The position numbers and the translations under genes are program-made. A model generated the notes under the pieces. That model ran no database searches and had not been told where the DNA came from. It saw nothing but the letters and a program-made list of their open reading frames with translations. DNA of 64,000 nt from Desulfobulbus sp. Lineage in GTDB: Bacteria; Desulfobacterota; Desulfobulbia; Desulfobulbales; Desulfobulbaceae. This document shows positions 17,303 to 25,340 of the stretch, piece by piece. The stretch covers positions 496,001 through 560,000 of the forward strand of contig JAITGO010000017.1 in assembly GCA_031280615.1 (NCBI GenBank), read 5' to 3'. Within the stretch, counting starts at the first letter, position 1. Each line of letters starts with the position of its first letter.

Positions 17303-19816
17303 ATGCCGGTCCGTGCCCTGTTCAAGCACTGGTCCCTACGGTTTTGGGCCCCGGACCGGGTTGTGCGGCACACCTACGAAGCCTTTAAGATCCTGCTCGG
17401 TCTGGACGGCCGCTGCCACGAACTGATGGCCGAGTTTGAGGCCGTCTACCACGAGAACCGGTACGAAGACCTGGCCCGCACTCGTGGCCGGTACCGCTTG
17501 TTCGGCGAGGTGGTCGCCGGGATGGTGGCCGCCCTGGAGCGGATGCACCCCGGCCGGTCGGACCTGTTGCGCGCCTACTGCAATAAATACGATTTCTATG
17601 CCCGCCTGCTCCTGGCCCCACCCGAAGAGTTCCTTATCCCGCCCTTTGTCTTCAACCACCAACAGCCGCTCGACCCCCGGCTGGCCGGCAACAAGGCCGT
17701 CCAGTTGCTACGGAGCAAACAGGAGGCCCAGGCTCCGATCCCCGAAGGGTTCACCATCGCCACCACCACTTTTTCCCTGCTGGTGGCCCACAACAGACTG
17801 CGGCCAGCCATCGACCTCCTCCTGGCCGGGATCGATCCCGAGGACGACACCAGCCTGCAAACCGCCTCGCAGGCTCTGATGACCCTGGTGCGGCAGCTCG
17901 AGATTCCGGATCGGATCAAGACCGCCATCCTGGACGAATACGACCGGTTGGCAACGACGATCCCGAGCGGTCCGCCGCTGGTGGCGGTCCGCTCTTCGGC
18001 TTTACTGGAAGACGGTGTCCACAGCTTTGCCGGTCAGTATCGCTCGGTGCTCGGAGTGAGGCGGGACGGCCTGCTTGCCGCCTACCGGGAGGTGGTGGCG
18101 TCGAAATACACGCCCGAGGCCTTGCTTTACCGCATTCGTGCCGGGGTCGGCGACGAGGAGGCCGCGATGGCGGTTTTGGTGACCGCGATGGTCGACGGTG
18201 CGGCCAGCGGCGTGGTCTACACCCGCAACCCGGCCGGCGGCGAGGCTTTGCTGCTGCATGCCGTTCACGGCTTGGGCCTGCCCTTGGTGGGCGGCGAGAC
18301 CGTGCCCGCGGTACTGATGTACCCGCCCGAGAGCGATCTTGCGGCCGAGCAAACCCCGGGCAAGCAGCGGCACCAACTGATTCTGACGGACAACCGCGTA
18401 AGCGAAGTGGCCTTGACCGGCGAACAGGCGGCGCGTCTGCCGCTCAACCCGGAGCAGGGAACCGAGCTTGTCCGTCTGTCCAGGCAGCTGGAACACCTTT
18501 TCGGCGGGCCCCAGGATATCGAATGGACCCTGACCGCGGCCGGCCGCTTGTATCTGCTCCAAGTCCGGCCGCTGCACCTGGAGAAGGCGGTCCCTGTCCG
18601 GCCAAGCTCTTCCGCTCCGGCCATCGGCTGTTCGCCGTTGCTGGCCGGCGCCAGGCGGGCCGCCGGTTTCGCCGCCCACGGTACGGTCCGGCATTTTTCC
18701 GCCGCCAGCACCGAACCGCCACCGGCGAACACCGTGCTGGTCACCCGTCACCTCCCTCCTACCCTGGCCCGCCACCTGCCCAACCTGGCGGCGGTGGTCT
18801 GCGAACAGGGGGCGATCACCGGCCATTTCGCCACGGTCTGCCGGGAATTCGGCATAGTGCTGCTGGTGGAGGCTACGGGTGCCCTTGCCGCCTTACCCCA
18901 AGGGATGGAGGTGACGGTCGACGGCACCACCGCCGCCGTCTATCCCGGCCGGATCGAATCCCTGCTCGCCGATGGCACCCGACAGCCGCCGGTGGATTCC
19001 GCCTTCCGACGCAAGCTGTGCGCTCTGCTTAAATACATCACCCCCTTGCACCTGCTCGATCCCTCCGACCCCGAGTTTCGGCCCCAAGCCTGCCGTTCGC
19101 TGCACGATGTCATTCGTTTTGCCCATGAGACGGCCATGCGAACCATGTTCGGGCTGGGCGATCTTTCCGGTGGAGCTTTGAATCGCTGCCGCCAATTGGC
19201 AAGCCCGGTGCCGCTTGATGTCTTCCTGCTCGACGTAGGCGGCGGTTTTGCCGATGCCGGCGCGGAAACTATTGCCCTCGAATCGGTGCGTTCCACCCCT
19301 TTTCTTGCGCTGTGGCAAGGGCTTGCTCATCCGGAGATCGAATGGAACCGGCATCCGCATTTCGACTGGCAGGAGTTTGGCGACATGACGCTGTCCGGCG
19401 GGATCGTGGCAAAGACGGACAAGCATTTTGCCTCGTATGCGGTGGTCGGGGCCGACTATGTCAATCTCAACCTGCGCTTCGGCTACCATTTCACCCAGAT
19501 CGATTGCCTGTGCGGCGACCACAGCCAGACAAACTACTGTCGGCTGCGGTTTGCCGGCGGCGGTGGCGCCGAACAGGGCCGCCGGGCACGGATCGAACTG
19601 ATTCGGCAGGTGCTTGAGCGTCTGGGGTTTGCGGTCACGGTCAAATCCTTGCTGCTCGACGCCTTCCTGCCAGGCTGTCCATCCGTTGAACTGCGCCTGC
19701 AATTGAAGGATCTCGGCCGCCTGCTCGGGCTGACCAAACAGCTGGACCTGTCGCTGCGCGAAGAGGAGATCGAACGGCACATCGATGCCTTTTTCCAGGG
19801 CATTGAAGCCCGCTGA
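17303..19816 (+). CDS. PpsA-like protein with ATP-grasp and phosphohistidine domains, no PEP barrel
   Basis: An 837-residue protein. Residues 1-125 form a conserved-looking N-terminal extension. Residues of about 125-430 match the PEP-synthase/PPDK ATP-binding domain: G-N-K-A-V-Q-L-L, P-I-P-E-G-F, V-R-S-S-A-L-L-E-D-G and S-F-A-G-Q-Y, then S-G-V-V-Y-T-R-N-P. Residues 470-560 form a swivelling phosphohistidine domain with H508 in G-A-I-T-G-H-F-A-T, a variant of the usual T-S-H-A-A. About 265 further residues do not resemble the PEP/pyruvate TIM barrel and include a Cys-rich loop. Like rifampin phosphotransferases it could phosphorylate something other than pyruvate, which is inference. It sits between thiL and a phosphatase gene with 1- and 3-base gaps. 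Confidence 0.8.
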   Translation: MPVRALFKHWSLRFWAPDRVVRHTYEAFKILLGLDGRCHELMAEFEAVYHENRYEDLARTRGRYRLFGEVVAGMVAALERMHPGRSDLLRAYCNKYDFYARLLLAPPEEFLIPPFVFNHQQPLDPRLAGNKAVQLLRSKQEAQAPIPEGFTIATTTFSLLVAHNRLRPAIDLLLAGIDPEDDTSLQTASQALMTLVRQLEIPDRIKTAILDEYDRLATTIPSGPPLVAVRSSALLEDGVHSFAGQYRSVLGVRRDGLLAAYREVVASKYTPEALLYRIRAGVGDEEAAMAVLVTAMVDGAASGVVYTRNPAGGEALLLHAVHGLGLPLVGGETVPAVLMYPPESDLAAEQTPGKQRHQLILTDNRVSEVALTGEQAARLPLNPEQGTELVRLSRQLEHLFGGPQDIEWTLTAAGRLYLLQVRPLHLEKAVPVRPSSSAPAIGCSPLLAGARRAAGFAAHGTVRHFSAASTEPPPANTVLVTRHLPPTLARHLPNLAAVVCEQGAITGHFATVCREFGIVLLVEATGALAALPQGMEVTVDGTTAAVYPGRIESLLADGTRQPPVDSAFRRKLCALLKYITPLHLLDPSDPEFRPQACRSLHDVIRFAHETAMRTMFGLGDLSGGALNRCRQLASPVPLDVFLLDVGGGFADAGAETIALESVRSTPFLALWQGLAHPEIEWNRHPHFDWQEFGDMTLSGGIVAKTDKHFASYAVVGADYVNLNLRFGYHFTQIDCLCGDHSQTNYCRLRFAGGGGAEQGRRARIELIRQVLERLGFAVTVKSLLLDAFLPGCPSVELRLQLKDLGRLLGLTKQLDLSLREEEIERHIDAFFQGIEAR

Positions 19817-19819
19817 CCC

Positions 19820-20857
19820 ATGTATCGATTGCACTGGATCACCGATCATCTGGCCACCGGCCATGCCCCCATGTCCTACGAGGATCTGGAATCCATCCGC
19901 TCCCAGGGAATCCGGGCCATTGTCAATCTCTGCGGCGAGTTCTGCGACTTGCACCAAATCGAGGAGAGCAGCGGGTTCGAGGTGTGTTATCTGCCGGTGA
20001 CGGACGAATGCGCCCCGGATCTGGCGGCCATCGAACAGGCGCTCGATTGGCTGGACGAGAGCATTTACCTCGACAAAAAGGTGCTGGTGCACTGCCGGAT
20101 GGGCCAGGGCCGCACCGGCACCTTTGTCGCCGCCTACCTGCTGCGCCGGGGGTTCGATTTCAAGGGCGCGGAGCGAACGTTGAAGGGGAGGCTCGCCAGT
20201 CCGTCCACCTTTGCCCAGCGCCGTTTTTTGAAACGGTACGGCAAGCAGTCCGGGCCGCTCAAATCCGGTCCGCCCCGGATCGACAACCGGCCCCGGCCGG
20301 ATGTGGAACCGCTGCTGGAGGCCTATGCCCAAACCATTGCCTGGGCCGATGCCCGGATCGGCCCGCCGCGCGACACCGGTTGCGGACTTGACGACCACCC
20401 CTGCTGCCACAGCCCCTTTGACCTTGGCCTGATCGAAAGCATGGCGCTCAGCCAGGCCGTCAACCGGGGTCTGATCAGGCGGCAGCGGCAGGCGGCGATC
20501 GATCGGGCCGTTGTCTTGGCCCGTACCATGAAAGACCTGCATCACCAGTATCCCGGCCTGGCCACGGAGGAGCTGGCCGCGCATTTCCCGCAAGTTTCGT
20601 TGCCCTGTCCGTTGCTGGAAGCAGGCCGTTGCCAGGTCTTCGCCGACCGGCCGCCCCGATGCCGCTACGGCCAGGCGGCCGACGCCGGCCTGGATGTCGC
20701 CGTGGCCGGGCTCATGGCCGAGCTGTCGCGCCAAGCCTATCAAATCCTGACCGGCCGGATGCCACTGGGCACGGAGCTCCGGTTTTCCTCGGCCGACACC
20801 GTTTCCGGCAGGTTCGTTCAGCTTTATTTTCAGGCGGCCTGCGGCAAAAGCGGGTAG
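19820..20857 (+). CDS. Dual-specificity phosphatase fused to a Cys-rich C-terminal domain
   Basis: A 345-residue protein. The first 150 residues form a cysteine-based phosphatase with the P-loop V-H-C-R-M-G-Q-G-R-T-G (nucleophile C92, Arg98) and a candidate general-acid Asp62. The second half carries conserved-looking cysteines: C188, C195 and C196, then C263, C271 and C281 in a C-P-L-L-E-x-G-R-C context. That resembles the metal- or cluster-binding C-P-L-L...C-x-v pattern of YkgJ-type proteins, and a separate YkgJ-like gene lies at 22293. No signal peptide is seen. Its place directly after a predicted phosphotransferase suggests it removes a phosphate in the same circuit, by inference. The fusion is unusual. 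Confidence 0.82.
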   Translation: MYRLHWITDHLATGHAPMSYEDLESIRSQGIRAIVNLCGEFCDLHQIEESSGFEVCYLPVTDECAPDLAAIEQALDWLDESIYLDKKVLVHCRMGQGRTGTFVAAYLLRRGFDFKGAERTLKGRLASPSTFAQRRFLKRYGKQSGPLKSGPPRIDNRPRPDVEPLLEAYAQTIAWADARIGPPRDTGCGLDDHPCCHSPFDLGLIESMALSQAVNRGLIRRQRQAAIDRAVVLARTMKDLHHQYPGLATEELAAHFPQVSLPCPLLEAGRCQVFADRPPRCRYGQAADAGLDVAVAGLMAELSRQAYQILTGRMPLGTELRFSSADTVSGRFVQLYFQAACGKSG

Positions 20858-20866
20858 AATGCGGCA

Positions 20867-22300
20867 ATGAGCGCGAGCAAGCCCCCCTGTATTCTGGTTG
20901 TCGACGACGATCTCGATCTGCTCACCTTTTTGGCCAAAATGCTGACCAGGAAAGGCGGGTACGAGGCGGTCACGGCCCGTTGCGCCGAGGAGGCCCTAGA
21001 CAAGGCGCAGGCCGAGCCGCCCGCCGCCGTCCTGACCGACATCAAGATGCCGGGCATGGGCGGCCTGGCCTTTCTCCAGCGGATACGCGCGCTCGATCCG
21101 GCGGTGACCACGGTGCTGATGACCGGCCATGGCACCATCGAAATGGCGGTTCAGGCGCTCAAGGACGGTGCCTACGACTTTGTCGAGAAGCCCTTCGACA
21201 ACGAGCGGATTCTTCGCGCCATCGACCGGGCCGTGGAGCGGACCCGGCTGATGCGGGAAAACGCCCGGCTGCAAGACCGGCTCTCAGGCCAGGAGCACGA
21301 CCACGGCTTTGTCGGCCGCTCGCGGCGGCTGCAGCAGACCCTGGAGTTGCTGCACCGGGTGGCTGGGAGCAACGTCACCGTGCTCATCCGTGGCGAATCG
21401 GGCACCGGCAAGGAACTGGCGGCCAAGGCGCTCCACCGGCTCTCGCCGCGGGACAGCCGGCCGATGGTTACCGTCAATTGTCCGGCCCTGCCCGAGCATA
21501 TCCTGGAAAGCGAACTGTTCGGCTATCGCAAGGGGGCCTTCACCGGGGCGGATCGCGATAAAACCGGCCTGTTCGCCGAGGCCGACGGCTCCACCATCCT
21601 GCTCGACGAGATCGCCGACATCCCGGTGAGCATCCAGACCAAGCTGCTGCGGGTTCTCCAGGAAAAAGAAGTGCAGCCTTTGGGACAGAACCGGACCTTC
21701 GGGGTCGATGTCCGGGTCATCGCCTCGACCAACCAGGATTTGGAAGCCAAGATCCGCCGGGGCGAATTCAGGGAGGACCTTTTCTATCGCCTCAAGGTGA
21801 TGACCGTGACCATGCCCAACCTGGCGGCCATTGCCAGCGACATTCCGCTGCTGGCCCAGCATTTCCTGGATCGCTACAGCCGCGAATACGACCGCGAGCA
21901 TCTGGAATTTTCCGCCGAGGCGCTTCAGTCGCTGATGCTGCACAGCTGGCCCGGCAATGTCCGCGAGCTGCAGAATACGATCAACCGGGGCGTGCTCCTG
22001 TGCGACCAAGGGGTGATCGAACCGGCGGATCTTTGGGAGGAGGCGGAAAAACCGTTGGCATTGGGGGCGTCAACGGATTCCCCGGACGACATCGTGGCCG
22101 CGTCGTGTGAGCGGCTTTCCTACCAGAAAGCAAAAAATGCGCTGCTGCACCGGTTCAACGACGCCTACCTTTCCCAGGCCCTGCGTACGTCCGGCGGCAA
22201 CGTCACGGCGGCGGCGCGCGCCTGCGGCATGGAGCGGCAGGCATTCCAGCGGCTGCTGCGGCGGCACAATATCGACTCAAGGACCTTTCGCGATGGATAA
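20867..22300 (+). CDS. NtrC-family sigma-54-dependent response regulator
   Basis: A 477-residue activator. The receiver has acidic residues D13-D15 and phospho-acceptor D58 in L-T-D-I-K-M-P. The AAA+ domain (about 145-380) contains Walker A G-E-S-G-T-G-K-E and the sigma-54 contact loop G-A-F-T-G-A near residue 225. A Fis-type helix-turn-helix lies at about 440-470. An alternative start inside the preceding gene is unlikely because ATG 20867 gives a standard receiver. The downstream sigma-54-type promoter at 22880 is a plausible target, and the hybrid kinase at 9490 a plausible partner. Both links are inference from position. Confidence 0.92.
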   Translation: MSASKPPCILVVDDDLDLLTFLAKMLTRKGGYEAVTARCAEEALDKAQAEPPAAVLTDIKMPGMGGLAFLQRIRALDPAVTTVLMTGHGTIEMAVQALKDGAYDFVEKPFDNERILRAIDRAVERTRLMRENARLQDRLSGQEHDHGFVGRSRRLQQTLELLHRVAGSNVTVLIRGESGTGKELAAKALHRLSPRDSRPMVTVNCPALPEHILESELFGYRKGAFTGADRDKTGLFAEADGSTILLDEIADIPVSIQTKLLRVLQEKEVQPLGQNRTFGVDVRVIASTNQDLEAKIRRGEFREDLFYRLKVMTVTMPNLAAIASDIPLLAQHFLDRYSREYDREHLEFSAEALQSLMLHSWPGNVRELQNTINRGVLLCDQGVIEPADLWEEAEKPLALGASTDSPDDIVAASCERLSYQKAKNALLHRFNDAYLSQALRTSGGNVTAAARACGMERQAFQRLLRRHNIDSRTFRDG

Positions 22301-22691
22301 GCAACCGGCTGCCTATGTCCTGGCGCGCAACAAATCCTACTGCAATTTCTGCCCCGGTTACTGCTGTTACCGCCTGCCCGGCGCCACCCTGTACCTGGAT
22401 GCGCAGGATATCAATCGTCTGGCCCGCCATTTCGGGATCAGCGACGGCGAGTTCCGCCGCCGCTACCTGGAAAACAAGAATACTTTCCTGACTAGAGAGG
22501 ACGGCTCCTGTCCCCTGCTGGCCGACGACCGGATGTGCAAACGCTGCACCGTGCACGAAGCCCGGCCCCGGCAGTGCCGCGACTTTCCCTACGACCGACC
22601 GTGCCCATACCTGGAGAACCCCGGCTTGCTGGAACTCATCCAACCCCGGGTCGAGCGCAGCCTGGCCACCCCGAAGGACGAGCGCCGCTGA
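22293..22691 (+). CDS. YkgJ-like Cys-rich protein (putative metal/Fe-S binding)
   Basis: A 132-residue protein with cysteines at 17, 20, 24, 25, 73, 82, 85, 95 and 104. The arrangement C-x2-C-x3-C-C, then C-P-L-L...C-x2-C-x-V-H-E-x-R-P-x-x-C-R-x-F-P matches the YkgJ/UPF0153 zinc- or iron-cluster-binding family. ATG 22293 overlaps the regulator stop by 8 bases, so it ends the coupled gene run. The upstream part of the open frame overlaps the regulator and is not used. Biochemical function of the family is not well defined. Confidence 0.78.
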   Translation: MDKQPAAYVLARNKSYCNFCPGYCCYRLPGATLYLDAQDINRLARHFGISDGEFRRRYLENKNTFLTREDGSCPLLADDRMCKRCTVHEARPRQCRDFPYDRPCPYLENPGLLELIQPRVERSLATPKDERR

Positions 22692-23001
22692 TCCCGCCCG
22701 CCCGGTTGTGCCGCTGTCCGTCCTGTTGCGGCCCGGTGCCTCTTCTTTGTTGCCCTGCTTCATATTTGTTGCGCCTGTGCGGAGGCGGAGCGGCTCCCTT
22801 GTTCCTGTCTGTTGGCTTTTTCTCTGGTGAAATAGAGTTATATCAATACATTGAGCTTTGTGGTGGTACCATTGCCAGTTGGCACTGGATGTGCAAACAA
22901 TCCTCTGAAATGCGTATGTCCGCTCATCTCCCAAGGATCGCCACCGGCGAAGAGAGATGCGGGGCAATCGATCATTGCCGTAATAGGGCAAGGAGAACAA
23001 C
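22692..23001 (+). other. Intergenic region with sigma-54-type promoter upstream of a receiver gene
   Basis: A 310-base stretch with no gene I would support. It contains the sigma-54-type promoter at 22880-22895. Three TGTTGC hexamers lie upstream at 22724, 22748 and 22767 (spacings 24 and 19), at distances from the promoter where enhancer sites for an NtrC-type activator are usually found. Assigning them as activator sites is speculative. The region ends with a strong ribosome binding site (AAGGAGAA) for the gene at 23002. Confidence 0.6.
22880..22895 (+). promoter_or_regulatory. Candidate sigma-54 (-24/-12) promoter
   Basis: The sequence is TGGCAC, five bases, then GTGCA. The -24 GG and -12 GC dinucleotides are at the required distance, and only one base departs from the TGGCAC-N5-TTGCA consensus. 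It lies about 107 bases upstream of the receiver gene start and about 580 bases downstream of the end of an NtrC-type activator gene. It is the likely promoter for 23002-25167. Confidence 0.72.
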
Positions 23002-23373
23002 ATGGCAAAAATTCTCGCCTTGGACGATGTCCTCGATGCCACGGTCCTCATGGGTAAAATCCTCAAGAAAAAAGGACATGTGGTCCATACCTTCACTGAA
23101 GAGGATGACGCCATCGCCTTTGCCCGCACCCACCCGATCGATCTGGCCATTCTCGATATCAAATTAAAAAAAATGAGCGGTATCGAGGTGCTGGCTATTC
23201 TGAAAGAGGAGCATCCCGCCATGCGGACCATCGTCCTCACCGGCTATCCGACCGTGGAAACCGCCCGTGAAGCCATTGGCCTGGGAGTGGACGAGTACTG
23301 TGTCAAGCCCATCGACCGGGTCGAGTTGGAGGAAAAGGTGGCAAAGGTGCTGGCAATGAAATCGAAGAGTTGA
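23002..23373 (+). CDS. Single-domain response regulator (CheY-like receiver)
   Basis: A 123-residue stand-alone receiver with D8 and D9 near the N-terminus, phospho-acceptor D52 in I-L-D-I-K-L, the switch Thr in V-L-T-G-Y-P and Lys in C-V-K-P-I-D. It has no output domain, so it must act through protein contacts or as a phosphate sink. It has a strong ribosome binding site and stands downstream of a sigma-54-type promoter. It is followed after 136 bases by the split TauE permease genes, suggesting co-regulation. Confidence 0.9.
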   Translation: MAKILALDDVLDATVLMGKILKKKGHVVHTFTEEDDAIAFARTHPIDLAILDIKLKKMSGIEVLAILKEEHPAMRTIVLTGYPTVETAREAIGLGVDEYCVKPIDRVELEEKVAKVLAMKSKS

Positions 23374-23509
23374 TCCGCATTCTTGCGGCAAGGGCAATAA
23401 CGCCGGTCCGAAACCGAGAATCGGCGACAGCGAAGAGGAACGTGATCACCGTCGGCGCTGGGCAACGGCATCGACCGGCTCGTATGAACAAACAACCAGG
23501 AGAGTGAGT

Positions 23510-24754
23510 ATGAACATGAGAAAAGGCGTCGTGCCATGGCTGTTGGCGGCGATGGTGGTGCTGATGGGGAGCAATGGCGTGGCTGTGGCCGAAGGGGAGG
23601 TCCAGCCGGCGAATCAACCGGCTGCCGCCGCCGTGACGGCGCCGACGATCGTCATCGACAAAACCGAACTCAACAACGGCGGCACGATCAAGGTCAGCGG
23701 CCGCGTTCCGGCGGGAAAACCGGTGTATCTCGAGGTCTGGGCGGCGGAGCACAGTGTGCGTGCCAACCGGTTCGACAGCGAGCTCGATAAGGAAACCAAC
23801 AAACGGCCCTACATTTTCTACATCTCCGAAGAGATGCCGGCCTACTACAAGATCTTTGCCCCGAAGGAGATGCAGGCCAAGATCGACGCGGCCAAGAAAG
23901 AAGGACGGAAATGGAGCTATTCCGCCCTGTTGAAGGATATGGGCGCCGAAGCCGCCTTCAATATTCCGGCCAAGATGAAGATCGAGCATTACCAGTCCAC
24001 CCTGATGGCCAGCATCGTCGGTAGCCGGGGCGACCTTCTCCCGACCATGGACGAGAAGGAAAACCGCAAGCGCGCCATGCAGCTGACCAAGGCCCGTTTC
24101 CGGAGCCCGGACAAGGTATTCGCCGCCGATGTCGACATCAAGCCGGACGGCACCTATACCGCCGAGATCAAGATCCGCGAGGGCCTTTCCCCCGGCAAGT
24201 ATAAAATCGTTGCCGTGGTGGACAAGAAGACCAAAAGCGAGCCCGCGACCTTTGAGAACAAAATTGCCTTTCCCCTGGTGTACCTGGACAACGCCGGCAC
24301 CAGCCTCAATATTTTCTATCCCTTTGTGCTGTCCTTGTGCGTCGCCATCTTCGGCGTGCTCATGGGCGCCGGCGGCGGCTTCATCATGAACCCGTTGCTG
24401 CTGGCCCTGTTCCCCGCCTTGCCCCACACCATCGTCGCCGGCACGGTGACCCCGACGGTGCTCTTTTCGCAGGGGAGCGGTATCTACAACTACTCGAAGA
24501 TCAAATTCATCAACTGGAAGCTCGGTTGCGGCATCGGCGTCGCCATGCTCCTGGGCGGCTTCATCGGACCGAAATTGACCGAAATGATCACCCTGGACCA
24601 GTTTAAATTCGCCTTTGGCTGGATCCTGCTCGTCCTGGCCGTTTTGATGTTCTGGCAGACCACGCCTGGCTATCTCTCTAGGAACAAGAAGGAACAGGCC
24701 ATTTTGAAAGAGTTCAAGAAGCGCGCCGAAGAGGCCGCCAAGGGCGGAAAATAA
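23510..24754 (+). CDS. TauE/SafE-type permease, N-terminal half with large periplasmic domain
   Basis: A 414-residue protein. A signal peptide (about 1-27, ending A-V-A) is followed by a roughly 235-residue extracytoplasmic region with Ig-like edges (K-V-S-G-R-V-P-A-G-K and D-G-T-Y-T-A-E-I near the two ends). After it come about four transmembrane helices with the TauE/SafE glycine motif G-A-G-G-G-F-I-M-N-P. Only one of the two TauE repeats is present; the other is encoded by the next gene. ATG 23510 follows AGGAGAG closely; the upstream in-frame GTG at 23504 lies within that element. The substrate may be sulfite or an organosulfonate by family analogy, unproven. Confidence 0.82.
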   Translation: MNMRKGVVPWLLAAMVVLMGSNGVAVAEGEVQPANQPAAAAVTAPTIVIDKTELNNGGTIKVSGRVPAGKPVYLEVWAAEHSVRANRFDSELDKETNKRPYIFYISEEMPAYYKIFAPKEMQAKIDAAKKEGRKWSYSALLKDMGAEAAFNIPAKMKIEHYQSTLMASIVGSRGDLLPTMDEKENRKRAMQLTKARFRSPDKVFAADVDIKPDGTYTAEIKIREGLSPGKYKIVAVVDKKTKSEPATFENKIAFPLVYLDNAGTSLNIFYPFVLSLCVAIFGVLMGAGGGFIMNPLLLALFPALPHTIVAGTVTPTVLFSQGSGIYNYSKIKFINWKLGCGIGVAMLLGGFIGPKLTEMITLDQFKFAFGWILLVLAVLMFWQTTPGYLSRNKKEQAILKEFKKRAEEAAKGGK

Positions 24755-24777
24755 GGATCTGTCGAGGAGGATCGATT

Positions 24778-25167
24778 ATGAAAATAGAATTTTGGGGACA
24801 AGAATTTAAGGTGAACATGGTGATCGGCTGCATCGGTGGCTTTTTGATCGCCATCATGTCGTCGATGTTCGGATTCGGCGGCGGCCCGTTCATGGTACCG
24901 CTGATGACCGTCGCCCTGCGGCTGCCTATGTATCTGGTGGTTGGCAGCTCGCTGCTGGCCATCTTCTTCAACACTTCGATCAGCACCATGCGGCATTACC
25001 AGTTCGGCAACTTTGACCTGTATTTCTTCCTGGCCATGTTTCCGGCTGCGATTCTCGGTGGTTATATCGCGCCGCAGATCGCCAAGCGGGTCAGCCCCCT
25101 GGTGGTCAAGCGGGTCGCCTGCATGGGTCTGGTGGTGCTGGCGCTGAACCTGTTGGGCGTGTATTGA
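24778..25167 (+). CDS. TauE/SafE-type permease, C-terminal half
   Basis: A 129-residue protein with about four helices and the repeat motif F-G-F-G-G-G-P-F-M-V-P, equivalent to the glycine motif of the preceding gene. It starts with a strong GAGGAGG ribosome binding site 23 bases after the stop of the N-half gene. The two products together make up the eight-helix TauE/SafE fold, so they are predicted to form a heterodimeric exporter. The clean ribosome binding site and the charged N-terminus argue against a simple frameshift of one gene. Confidence 0.85.
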   Translation: MKIEFWGQEFKVNMVIGCIGGFLIAIMSSMFGFGGGPFMVPLMTVALRLPMYLVVGSSLLAIFFNTSISTMRHYQFGNFDLYFFLAMFPAAILGGYIAPQIAKRVSPLVVKRVACMGLVVLALNLLGVY

Positions 25168-25240
25168 TCGGGTGACGATCACATGGCGGCAAGCAGCCGC
25201 CTTCTTGTCGGCGTGCGCTGTATCATCGCTGTCGTGAGAG

Positions 25241-25282
25241 ACGCCTCCTTCCCGCATTTCGCAGGGAAGGAGGCGTTTTTTT
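25241..25282 (+). terminator. Rho-independent terminator after the TauE genes
   Basis: A 13-base arm ACGCCTCCTTCCC (25241-25253) pairs perfectly with GGGAAGGAGGCGT (25263-25275) across a nine-base loop and is followed by a run of Ts. It ends the transcript containing the receiver and TauE genes, before the convergent gene at 25341-26213. Confidence 0.93.
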
Positions 25283-25340
25283 ATACGAATCCGCCACGGT
25301 TCGTGGGGATGCGCTTTCCGTTGCCGGCCGTGGCAAATGG

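Noticed and set aside
22781..22793. The 13-mer GGAGGCGGAGCGG, also present at 41621-41633 upstream of purA
   Set aside because: In GC-rich sequence many 13-mers recur by chance in 64 kb. The partly similar left flanks were not enough to call a regulatory motif.
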